Source: an uncultured Lachnospiraceae bacterium (GTDB lineage Bacteria; Bacillota; Clostridia; Lachnospirales; Lachnospiraceae). Taken from it: a stretch of DNA of 64,000 nucleotides. This document shows, one piece after another, positions 1 to 7,436 of this stretch; positions within the stretch are counted from its first letter, which is position 1, and each line of letters starts with the position of its first letter. Made by a program: the position numbers and the translations under genes. The notes below the pieces were generated by a model that was given only the letters and a program-made list of their open reading frames with translations, searched no databases and was not told where the DNA came from. The stretch spans positions 62,001 to 126,000 of the forward strand of contig CAMNSZ010000005.1 of the NCBI GenBank assembly GCA_946557105.1, read 5' to 3'.

Positions 1-389
1 GTACGCTGATTAAACATAATGGCAAACACTTTATCGGACCTTTGCGCTGCCTCGTTCATTTCCTTTACCTGCTTAGTATATACGCCCGCCGGCTTCTCAC
101 AGAGCACATGCAGTCCATGCTCCAGAGCATATACGGACAATTCCGGATGCTGGTAGTGGGGCGTGGCAATCAACACCGCGTCGCACAGCCCGCTGTCAAT
201 CAGTTCCCTGCCTTCCTCAAAAACCGCGACCTCCCCCTCAAGCTTTTCCTTCGCCCAATTTCTCCTTCCCTCTCTCCTGTCCGCTACCGCCGTAAGCCTC
301 ATGCCGGGTATCTTCCCCGCGTTTATGGTTCCGGCATGGCTGCTTCCCATGTTGCCTATTCCGATGATTCCCATTCTCACCTGTTCCAT
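1..389 (-). CDS. Gfo/Idh/MocA-family oxidoreductase, 3' end cut by window edge
   Basis: About 129 residues are visible, reading off the left edge. The N-terminus has the Rossmann motif GIIGIGNMGSSHAG, followed by TPHYQHPE and the family signature CEKPAG, which carries the conserved EKP lysine that helps bind NAD(P) and substrate. ATG at 389 was chosen because AAGGAGG lies about ten bases upstream. The gene overlaps the end of the preceding dehydrogenase by 13 bp, so the two are probably translationally coupled. Family members oxidise or reduce sugars and cyclitols. The substrate is not readable; the neighbouring AraC regulator and uxuAB suggest a sugar or uronic acid. Confidence 0.9.
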   Translation of the reverse strand, partial: MEQVRMGIIGIGNMGSSHAGTINAGKIPGMRLTAVADRREGRRNWAKEKLEGEVAVFEEGRELIDSGLCDAVLIATPHYQHPELSVYALEHGLHVLCEKPAGVYTKQVKEMNEAAQRSDKVFAIMFNQR

Positions 390-1387
390 TCTCTTAGTGC
401 CTCCTTATATATTGTTGTCATTACTTTAAATGTATTTTTAACGGAGCTTAAGTCGTTGCCATAACGCCTTTTCTCCTCCAGACATCGATAAAAATCAGCA
501 ATACAAGCTTCATGCCCGGTTCCCCAATATGATTTACCCAGACTCTCCTGACCGCTTAAATGATACTCCTCTTCCACCCCGTCATAATATCTAAGCCATA
601 CCCGCTCTCCCTCCAGCCTCACGCTCCCCCTCTCGCAGGCAAGCTCAATCAAAGCGTCGGGATCTGCCGTATATGCCGTCGTCGCAAAGAGTACGGCTCT
701 CCTGTTCCCTTCAAACTCAAGGAACGCCTCCACCGTATCCTCCACCTGCACGATATCCTTTAAATGATGGTTGTGCATGGAGGCCTTCACTTTAATCGGC
801 TCACCCAGCCACCTTAAAACAATGTCTAAAGTATGTATCGCCTGATTTATCAAGGCTCCTCCGCCTTCCTTATCCCATGTTCCCCTCCAACCGCTCTCCG
901 TATAATAAGCTTCTCCCCGGTTCCATGTGACAAAAGCTCTGGCTCCTAATATCTTCCCCAGACTACCCTTCTGTAAAATCTCATCCAGCTTTAAGGTTGA
1001 CCGATTATATCTGTTCTGCAGACAGATGCCTAAGGCTAAACCGCTCTCCTCCACGGCGCGCTCCAGCAATGCAAGCTGCTCCATGGAAATCGCCGGCGGC
1101 TTCTCCATAAAAACACTACAGCCTCTCTTAAGACACTCCGCCGCCATCGGCACATGTAAATAATGGGGCGTACAGATATGTACTACGTCCGGCGACTCTT
1201 TCGTCAGCATCTCCTCCAAGCTTTCATAAGCGCCTGCCCCCTCCTCTCCATACATGTCCGCAAGTTCTTTGGCCTTCCTGCCCTCACAATCCGCAAAGGC
1301 GCACAACTTAGTACGTTCCAGCTGTTTAAGCACGGACGCGTGTACTTGTGCAATTCCTCCACAGCCTACAATTCCTACCCTTTTCAT
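377..1387 (-). CDS. Gfo/Idh/MocA-family NAD(P)-dependent oxidoreductase
   Basis: 336 residues, full length for the family. The N-terminal nucleotide-binding motif is GIVGCGGIAQVHAS, then TPHYLHVPMA and the catalytic-site signature MEKPPAIS near residue 95. The C-terminal alpha/beta domain contains GGALINQAIHTLD, where the conserved histidine of the GG(A/S)..D.G.H-like motif is expected. It is the first of two tandem paralogues that overlap by 13 bp. Both lie downstream of an AraC gene, with duplicated promoter-like repeats in the spacer. Probably a cytoplasmic sugar or sugar-acid dehydrogenase; the substrate cannot be told from sequence. Confidence 0.93.
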   Translation of the reverse strand: MKRVGIVGCGGIAQVHASVLKQLERTKLCAFADCEGRKAKELADMYGEEGAGAYESLEEMLTKESPDVVHICTPHYLHVPMAAECLKRGCSVFMEKPPAISMEQLALLERAVEESGLALGICLQNRYNRSTLKLDEILQKGSLGKILGARAFVTWNRGEAYYTESGWRGTWDKEGGGALINQAIHTLDIVLRWLGEPIKVKASMHNHHLKDIVQVEDTVEAFLEFEGNRRAVLFATTAYTADPDALIELACERGSVRLEGERVWLRYYDGVEEEYHLSGQESLGKSYWGTGHEACIADFYRCLEEKRRYGNDLSSVKNTFKVMTTIYKEALREWNR

Positions 1388-1419
1388 AAACGGCTCCTAT
1401 TCCTTTGATGTTTCAAGAA

Positions 1420-1577
1420 AATTCTGACCCGACAGAATTATTATACCATGCGCGCCGAAAAGGAAGCGCCCTGTGGGCATTTACTTTTCAAGCCATGGCT
1501 TTTGTATAATCCGCCGCTCATGCGGCGGCAAGACAGCTTTGGCTGGATTGAATTCTGACCCGACAGAATTATTATAC
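1420..1577 (-). repeat. Two identical 27-bp direct repeats, each with an inner inverted repeat and a TATAAT box
   Basis: The same 27 bases occur at 1420-1446 and 1551-1577. Each copy contains AATTCTG, six bases, then CAGAATT. On the minus strand each is immediately preceded by GTATAAT, and the left copy has an extended -10 (TGGTATAAT) directed at the oxidoreductase pair. The 104 bp between copies hold a perfect hairpin (CCGCCGC-TCAT-GCGGCGG, 1511-1528) and an AAGCCATGGCTT palindrome. The unit could be a duplicated operator-promoter for the AraC protein, or a small dispersed intergenic repeat. Confidence 0.75.
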
Positions 1578-1611
1578 TTTCTTCCCACTCAAACAGCATT
1601 GATGAATACTC

Positions 1612-2529
1612 TTAAATTCTTGATTTATACGACATATCCTCAAATCTTCCCGGCGGCACGCCAAACGTATTCTTAAAATTTCTTAAAAACGAGGAATAAT
1701 CGCTAAACCCCACCGTCTGATATACCTGTGTGATGTTTTTTCCCTCCCGCAGGAGCCCGCATGCCTTGATTAAACGCTTATTAGTCACAAAGACATGAAC
1801 CGTCACTCCTGTCAGCTCCTTGAATCTCCTGAGAAAATAATATTTACTCATATGTACCAGCCCGGCGAGCTCCTCCACAGAAATTCTCTCTCCGATATGA
1901 GCTTCAATATAATCGCTGACCTGTTCCACCATGGGATGGCTGACCACATTTTCATCGGTAAACCAGTACTCCTGACGATTGCACAGATTATTCAGATATA
2001 CAAAAAATAAGGACAGGCACCCTCTGTCAAACACCTGCTTAGTGCCGGAAAGCTCTCCCTTCATTACGTCCGCCATTGCAAGCTTCACCAGATAACCTCT
2101 CAGCATTTCCTCATAATAAACGGGAAAATGATAGGCGCAGGATTTCTGTTCCCGAAAGCACGCCGTCAAATCCATGTCCTCCGCGGACAGCCGCTTAAGC
2201 ATCTCACCCGTAATCCATAGAATAATCCGTTTGGAGGTATCATGCTTTTTTTCCACAAAGTGGTATTTGTGCATGACATTTTGGTTGATTAAAAGGAAAT
2301 CCCCTCTGCGTAAATGATAGGTTCTGTTCTCGATCATGGAGGAATACTCCCCCTCCAGCACATATATGATTTCGTAAAAATTATGATAGTGAAAGCTTAT
2401 TGCTCCCAAGGGAGCGCCCTGTTTTTCATAGACCTCGTAATTTTCATTTATCATATACTGGCGTTCGTCAGAAGCATCCAGTCTTCGCAGCCTGTTTTCG
2501 ATTTTAATCTGCTCCTTGCCTAAATTCAT
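1612..2529 (-). CDS. AraC-family transcriptional regulator
   Basis: About 305 residues. The N-terminal half looks like a cupin effector-binding domain (SFHYHNFYEIIYVLEG, then RRGDFLLINQNVMHKY). The C-terminal 100 residues carry the two helix-turn-helix motifs of the AraC/XylS family (ISVEELAGLVHMSKYYFLRR and ITQVYQTVGFSDYSSFLRNF). ATG at 2529 is preferred over an in-frame GTG at 2541 because GGGGGAG is 11 bases from the ATG but touches the GTG. It is divergent from uxuA and upstream of the two dehydrogenases, so it probably regulates one or both in response to a sugar acid. Confidence 0.93.
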   Translation of the reverse strand: MNLGKEQIKIENRLRRLDASDERQYMINENYEVYEKQGAPLGAISFHYHNFYEIIYVLEGEYSSMIENRTYHLRRGDFLLINQNVMHKYHFVEKKHDTSKRIILWITGEMLKRLSAEDMDLTACFREQKSCAYHFPVYYEEMLRGYLVKLAMADVMKGELSGTKQVFDRGCLSLFFVYLNNLCNRQEYWFTDENVVSHPMVEQVSDYIEAHIGERISVEELAGLVHMSKYYFLRRFKELTGVTVHVFVTNKRLIKACGLLREGKNITQVYQTVGFSDYSSFLRNFKNTFGVPPGRFEDMSYKSRI

Positions 2530-2671
2530 TTTGGCATGCACTCCCCCGCATTTATTAAGGCTACAAGTTTTCCTGCATTTTCCTCTTTTTACTATACAGC
2601 AACTTTTGCATTATATCAAGCAACATATATTCTTTTCTTGCATTTATGTTTTTACTATACTAGACTTATAG

Positions 2672-2692
2672 CACTGGAAGCATTCTCCAGTG
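2672..2692. promoter_or_regulatory. Inverted repeat in the araC-uxuA divergent region
   Basis: CACTGGA, seven bases, TCCAGTG: a perfect 7-bp inverted repeat about 50 bp before uxuA. It follows two copies of TTTTTACTATAC at about 2587 and 2649 that look like -10 regions. It could be a regulator site or a 5'-leader hairpin; position is the only support. Confidence 0.4.
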
Positions 2693-2739
2693 ACGTACTG
2701 TTTTCAAAATAATTTTATTCTAATTTGGAGGATTATGTT

Positions 2740-3813
2740 ATGCAGATGACTTTACGTTGGTACGGCAGTAAATATGATACCGTCACCCTCAAACAAATCA
2801 GACAGATTCCCGGCGTAACCGGCGTTATCTCCACTCTTTACGGAACCGCTCCCGGCGAGGTATGGGAGACGGAGGACATTCTTGCCCTCAAAAAGGAAAT
2901 TGAAGACGCAGGCTTACAGCTTGCAGGCATCGAGAGCGTGAATATCCACGACGCCATAAAGGTGGGAACACCCGACAGAGATAAATACATCGACAATTAT
3001 ATCACCACTCTGGAGCGTCTCGGACAGGCAGGCATACACATGGTATGCTACAATTTCATGCCCGTATTTGACTGGACCAGAACCGAGCTGGCAAGAGTCC
3101 GCCCCGACGGCTCCACCGTACTGGCTTACACACAGGAGGCGGTTGACGCCTTAAATCCCGAGGATATGTTTGCCTCAATCAGCTCGGATGCCAACGGCTC
3201 CATCCTTCCCGGCTGGGAGCCCGAGCGCATGGCTCATATTAAAGAATTATTTGAAATGTACAAGGACGTTGATGACGAAAAGCTTTTTGCAAACTTGAAA
3301 TATTTCCTTGAACGCATTATGCCCGTCTGTGACAAGTACGATATCAATATGGCAATACATCCCGACGACCCTGCATGGAGCGTATTCGGTCTTCCCCGTA
3401 TCATTATCAACAAACAGAATATTCTTCGTATGATGAAAATGGTTGACAACCCGCACAACGGCGTTACCTTCTGCTCCGGCTCCTACGGTACCAATCTGGA
3501 GAACGATTTGCCCGATATGATTCGTTCTTTAAAGGGAAGGATTCACTTTGCCCATGTGCGTAATCTGAAATTTAATTCTCCCACAGATTTTGAAGAGTCC
3601 GCACATCTGTCCAGCGACGGCACCTTTGATATGTACGAAATTATGCTGGCACTTTACGATATCGGTTTCACCGGACCGATCAGACCCGACCACGGACGCA
3701 TGATCTGGGACGAGGTGGCAATGCCGGGATACGGCCTCTACGACAGAGCTCTGGGCGCTACGTATCTCAATGGTCTTTGGGAGGCAATCGACAAACAGCA
3801 TAAAAAGGCTTAA
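2740..3813 (+). CDS. uxuA: Mannonate dehydratase
   Basis: 357 residues, usual for the Gram-positive form. It dehydrates D-mannonate to 2-keto-3-deoxygluconate in hexuronate breakdown, in the cytoplasm with a divalent metal. Seen: the TLRWYG start, VTGVISTLYG, WSVFGLPRIIIN, TFCSGSYGTN, the HFAHVRN motif and RPDHGRMIW, with the Cys, His and Asp ligands of the UxuA TIM barrel. The start is the ATG at 2740, eight bases after GGAGG; an in-frame TTG at 2725 lies inside the ribosome binding site and is rejected. uxuB follows 122 bp downstream. Confidence 0.97.
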   Translation: MQMTLRWYGSKYDTVTLKQIRQIPGVTGVISTLYGTAPGEVWETEDILALKKEIEDAGLQLAGIESVNIHDAIKVGTPDRDKYIDNYITTLERLGQAGIHMVCYNFMPVFDWTRTELARVRPDGSTVLAYTQEAVDALNPEDMFASISSDANGSILPGWEPERMAHIKELFEMYKDVDDEKLFANLKYFLERIMPVCDKYDINMAIHPDDPAWSVFGLPRIIINKQNILRMMKMVDNPHNGVTFCSGSYGTNLENDLPDMIRSLKGRIHFAHVRNLKFNSPTDFEESAHLSSDGTFDMYEIMLALYDIGFTGPIRPDHGRMIWDEVAMPGYGLYDRALGATYLNGLWEAIDKQHKKA

Positions 3814-3834
3814 GCAGGATATACTTTTACCAAT

Positions 3835-3894
3835 CACAAATTTGTGCGGGAGCGTCACGAATTTGAATTGTGCCACAAAACCTGATGTTTTGTG
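3835..3894. promoter_or_regulatory. Two palindromes in the uxuA-uxuB spacer
   Basis: CACAAATTTGTG (3835-3846) is a perfect 12-bp palindrome. CACAAAAC-CTGAT-GTTTTGTG (3874-3894) is a perfect 8-bp stem-loop. Both share the half-site CACAAA. No U-tract follows, so they are more likely an operator pair or an mRNA processing or stability hairpin than a terminator. Confidence 0.5.
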
Positions 3895-3935
3895 CACTGT
3901 AACCGCGAAAATAACGCTCCGGAATGGAGATTAAT

Positions 3936-5552
3936 ATGAAGCTTACTTTAAACGGGATTCGCGCAGACCGCGCTTCCTTTGAGGCGGCGGGCTACAAGCT
4001 CCCCACCTTTGACTACGACAAAGTAAAAGAAAATACTAGACAACGCCCTGTCTGGATTCATTTCGGCGCAGGCAATATTTTCCGCGCATATCAGGCAAAT
4101 GTGGTGCAAAATCTTTTGAACGCCAAAGTGATGGACGTGGGCCTTATCGCCGCAGAAGGCTACGACTACGAGATTATCGAAAAGAGCAATCGCCCTCATG
4201 ACAATTTGAGCCTTCTTGCTACCCTCAAATCCGACAATACGGTAGAAAAAACCATTGTAGGCAGTATCATGGAATCCTTAATTTTAGACAGCGGCAACGA
4301 GACGGAATTTTGCCGCTTAAAAGAAATATTTACTAATCCCTCCCTGCAAATGGCAAGCTTTACCATTACGGAAAAGGGATATTCCCTCACGGACGGCAAA
4401 GGTGTTTTACTTCCCGCAATCGAGCAGGATTACAAGAAGGGTCCTTCCAAGCCTGACAGCTATCTGGGCAAAGTGGTTTCCCTCCTTTATACCCGTTACG
4501 CAAACGGCAGGCTCCCTATCGCTATGGTGAGCATGGACAACTGTTCTCACAACGGCGACAAGCTCTACGCTGCCGTCCATGCCTTTGCAAAGGCATGGTG
4601 CGAGGCAGGTCTTGCCGAGCAGGGCTTCCTTGACTATGTGAGCGATTCTAGTCTGGTCTCCTTCCCTTGGACAATGATTGATAAAATCACTCCCAGACCG
4701 GACGCACAGGTTGAAAAGCTTCTTGTACAGGATGGCATCGAAGAGCTGGACGCAGTAATCACTTCCAAAAATACTTATATCGCGCCCTTTGTCAACGCAG
4801 AGGAATGCGAGTATCTTGTAATCGAGGATAAATTCCCCAACGGCAGACCTCCCTTGGACAAGGGCGGCATTATTTTCACCGACCGGGAGACTGTTGACAA
4901 GGTGGAGAAAATGAAGGTTTGTACCTGCTTAAACCCTCTTCATACCACTCTTGCAATTTACGGCTGTCTATTGGGATATACTCTGATTTCCGAGGAAATG
5001 AAAAATCCTCTGTTAAAGAAATTTATTGAAATTATCGGCTACAAGGAAGGGCTTCCCGTTGTGGTAAATCCCGGTATCCTCGATCCCGGAAAATTTATTG
5101 ACGAGGTCGTAAATATCCGCATTCCCAACCCGTTCCTTCCAGACACTCCCCAACGTATCGCCACCGATACCTCCCAGAAGCTTGCGATCCGTTTCGGAGA
5201 GACTATCAAGGCATATGTAAAGAGCCCCCATCTGGATGTAAAAGACTTAAAATTTATTCCTTTGGTATTTGCCGGCTGGCTTCGTTATCTTATGGCGGTG
5301 GACGATATGGGCAACGGCTTCACCTTAAGCCCCGACCCGCTTTTGGAGGCCGTAACACCTTATGTTGCCGGTTATAAATTATCCTCCGACAAAAAAGATT
5401 TGAGCAGACTGGACGCATTGCTCGGAAACGAAAAAATCTTTGGCGTAGACCTAAATGCAATAGGTATAGCCGAATCGGTTAAGGAGTATTTTGAGGAGCT
5501 TTCCTCCGGAACCGGAGCCGTTAAAGCTACTCTTGAAAAATATATCGCATAA
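3936..5552 (+). CDS. uxuB: D-mannonate oxidoreductase (fructuronate reductase), mannitol dehydrogenase family
   Basis: About 538 residues. It interconverts D-fructuronate and D-mannonate with NADH, the step before UxuA. Seen: the N-terminal WIHFGAGNIFRA motif of long-chain mannitol dehydrogenases, the MVSMDNCSHNGDK motif, and the C-terminal active-site region KVCTCLNPLHTTLAIYGCLLG containing the N and H of the family K-N-H signature. ATG at 3936 is used because GGAG lies six bases upstream; the ATG at 3924 overlaps that site. Probably co-transcribed with uxuA, with palindromes in between. A CTCC-GGAAT-GGAG hairpin could mask its ribosome binding site. Confidence 0.95.
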   Translation: MKLTLNGIRADRASFEAAGYKLPTFDYDKVKENTRQRPVWIHFGAGNIFRAYQANVVQNLLNAKVMDVGLIAAEGYDYEIIEKSNRPHDNLSLLATLKSDNTVEKTIVGSIMESLILDSGNETEFCRLKEIFTNPSLQMASFTITEKGYSLTDGKGVLLPAIEQDYKKGPSKPDSYLGKVVSLLYTRYANGRLPIAMVSMDNCSHNGDKLYAAVHAFAKAWCEAGLAEQGFLDYVSDSSLVSFPWTMIDKITPRPDAQVEKLLVQDGIEELDAVITSKNTYIAPFVNAEECEYLVIEDKFPNGRPPLDKGGIIFTDRETVDKVEKMKVCTCLNPLHTTLAIYGCLLGYTLISEEMKNPLLKKFIEIIGYKEGLPVVVNPGILDPGKFIDEVVNIRIPNPFLPDTPQRIATDTSQKLAIRFGETIKAYVKSPHLDVKDLKFIPLVFAGWLRYLMAVDDMGNGFTLSPDPLLEAVTPYVAGYKLSSDKKDLSRLDALLGNEKIFGVDLNAIGIAESVKEYFEELSSGTGAVKATLEKYIA

Positions 5553-5565
5553 CCTTTTTACAAAA

Positions 5566-5613
5566 GAGACCGGGGCAAAGCTATCATCTAGCCGTTTGCC
5601 CCGGCCTCTTCTC
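5566..5613. terminator. Bidirectional intrinsic terminator after uxuB
   Basis: GAGACCGGGGCAAA pairs with TTTGCCCCGGCCTC across a 15-base loop. A pyrimidine-rich tail (TTCTCTCTTT) follows on the plus strand and TCTCTTTTGT on the minus. It separates uxuB from the convergent small regulator. Confidence 0.9.
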
Positions 5614-5628
5614 TCTTTCAGCCGGTTG

Positions 5629-5823
5629 TTACTCCTCTCCGAACAATTCGTCCAAGGTTCTTCCCAATACCCTGCAGATAGCCCTGCACAAATTAATGGT
5701 GGGGTTATAATCTCCCTTTTCTATGGCGCTTATAGTCTGTCTGGACACTCCCACCTTATCTGCCAAATCCTGCTGGGATAAATCCAAGGCGGCTCTTGCA
5801 GATTTTAACTTCAGATTTTTCAT
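5629..5823 (-). CDS. Small Cro/CI-type helix-turn-helix regulator
   Basis: 64 residues, essentially one XRE helix-turn-helix domain (SQQDLADKVGVSRQTISAIE) with the tail GRTLDELFGEE typical of the short YozG/YvaO-like group. Its ATG overlaps the stop of the upstream membrane protein by four bases (ATGA), so they are coupled. In this architecture the small regulator commonly controls the adjacent membrane-protein operon. That is inference; no operator was located. Confidence 0.93.
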   Translation of the reverse strand: MKNLKLKSARAALDLSQQDLADKVGVSRQTISAIEKGDYNPTINLCRAICRVLGRTLDELFGEE

Positions 5824-6878
5824 ATCTGCTCGTCCTTTCCGTCCTTAAAGATTTTTTTCAAAAGCATAGTAACAAACAGCACAACAGAAAGAAGTCCGCA
5901 AAAAGGATTCAGACTCTTATAAGTTAATTTTCCGTCCTGAAGCATTTCTCCATGTATACAGTTTACTGCTCCTAGTATAAAGTTAAATATTCCTAAAAAT
6001 GCAAATATAATCATCAGCATGCCTTTATTTTCATTTAAGGCAAAATATCCTTCGTTCCAAACACAATACGCCACATAAACACCTATACCAAACAAACAAT
6101 TTATTATTACTGCCACACCCGGCTGGGCAGCATATGTGGGAAATTCCGCCAGCTCTATAAAGCCTGTGATTATATTGCTTATCAGCAGGGTAAAAAAACC
6201 GTATTTAAAGCCTCTTCCCTTCACCAGCTCCTGCCGCTCGTCAAACCTGCATTTTACGCTCTCGTCCGTTTTCGTTGCGGCAATCAGCACAAACGCACAT
6301 ATTATTCCCACCAATGTTACGATAATTACGATACCGGCTAATATGTTCTTTTTCGGCTGCGCCTCAATGACATAATTCATACGCCATGTGCCGTCCTGAA
6401 CAGACTCCTCGTCAAAATCCGCTATTTTGACGCCTTCCTTTTCGGTCAAGTAATCTTCAACGAACCGGAGATAATCCTGCTTGTTTGCCATATAATGAAT
6501 CTCAACTGTATAAGTCTGCGGTTCCAGCTTCATCTCTACAGAATCGGCAATTACGCAGTCGCCGGTAACGGCAAAAACAGACCTGCCCTGTTCATCCTTC
6601 ACTACGCAGCCCGAGACAAACGAGGGCCAGCGTTCCTGCATCTGCCACTCCACATGGAAGGTGTATGTTCCCTCCTTCAGAACGGAAAGCTCCATGGTGC
6701 TGCCCTGCGGCTCCGCCTTTTTGTCCTTAACCGTCACCTCTTTCGTAAAGCTGACCATCGTATCCTGATTCCCGTCCATTACATAAATTAGTGTCACCGG
6801 CGCTATAATAGCTACTACTATTAACAGACACATAACGCCGACCATCATCAACTTTTTTCTACTGATTGTTTTCTTCAT
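5820..6878 (-). CDS. Membrane protein of unknown function, operonic with a small HTH regulator
   Basis: 352 residues from the ATG at 6878, eight bases after GGAGG. One N-terminal transmembrane segment (LMMVGVMCLLIVVAIIAPV) is followed by an extracytoplasmic domain of about 130 residues with a beta-rich look (KEGTYTFHVEWQMQERWPSF). Four or more further membrane helices start near residue 180 (ILAGIVIIVTLVGIICAFVL). The cytoplasmic loop CRFDERQELVKGRGFKYGF matches a DERQ...G..F..... stretch common in DUF2178-like membrane proteins paired with short XRE regulators. Function is not recognised. Confidence 0.85.
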   Translation of the reverse strand: MKKTISRKKLMMVGVMCLLIVVAIIAPVTLIYVMDGNQDTMVSFTKEVTVKDKKAEPQGSTMELSVLKEGTYTFHVEWQMQERWPSFVSGCVVKDEQGRSVFAVTGDCVIADSVEMKLEPQTYTVEIHYMANKQDYLRFVEDYLTEKEGVKIADFDEESVQDGTWRMNYVIEAQPKKNILAGIVIIVTLVGIICAFVLIAATKTDESVKCRFDERQELVKGRGFKYGFFTLLISNIITGFIELAEFPTYAAQPGVAVIINCLFGIGVYVAYCVWNEGYFALNENKGMLMIIFAFLGIFNFILGAVNCIHGEMLQDGKLTYKSLNPFCGLLSVVLFVTMLLKKIFKDGKDEQI

Positions 6879-7170
6879 TTTCCCTGCCTCCATATTTTGG
6901 GATTTCCGCCGCTTTATCAGCTTTCGTACCGCTTAAATATAGAATATCACCCCATTAGCAATATGTCAAATATATTTTACATATTGTCTATTATATTTTC
7001 AGTAAAATAAACCGCTCGACAGATGCCCATCAGAAAATTAAGTGTTATAATAAGCATGATGCCAAATTCTTCAAATTGCCTCATTTCCAAGTCTGGAGGC
7101 GCAATAGCTTATAAAAAAATGCATAAAAATTACGATATCCGCCTTTATAATTATCATTTTTATGATATGA

Positions 7171-7395
7171 GGATTTTTTCTACATTTAAAAGCCGGGTAC
7201 AATGCCGGAGGAGAACAGGGCTGTTTGCAAGGATATAATTTCGGCTACACCGACACTCTTAACGAGAGGGAACAAAACAGTCAGCTTTTGACCGGTGAAA
7301 TTGTTCCATAGGAGCTTGGAAACGGCAGGTAGAAAGGGTTTATGATGGGGTTTCCCGAGAGATATAACGACGGATATTCGGCAAAAGACCAATAG
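7171..7395 (+). pseudogene. Decayed coding remnant with two internal stop codons
   Basis: In one plus-strand frame this stretch reads as a Gly/Tyr/Asn-rich peptide (GYNAGGEQGCLQGYNFGYTD, then NEREQNSQLLTGE and FMMGFPERYNDGYSAKDQ). It is broken by TAG at 7309 and 7330 and closes at 7393-7395 just before a terminator. The composition looks like genuine protein, but there is no intact start. The rest of the 6879-7436 spacer holds only AT-rich DNA and presumably the promoter of the membrane-protein operon. Confidence 0.4.
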
Positions 7396-7399
7396 TAAT

Positions 7400-7432
7400 T
7401 AAAAAAAACGCCCGCATAGCAGGCGTTTTTTA
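7400..7432 (-). terminator. Intrinsic terminator of htpG
   Basis: The stem AACGCC(C/T)GC / GC(A/G)GGCGTT with a 3-base loop ends in eight T residues on the minus strand, directly after the htpG stop. It also has a T-run on the plus strand and can act both ways. Confidence 0.92.
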
Positions 7433-7436
7433 ATTA

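Noticed and set aside
42..464. 140-codon plus-strand frame at the left edge
   Set aside because: Antisense to the two dehydrogenases, which have clear family motifs.
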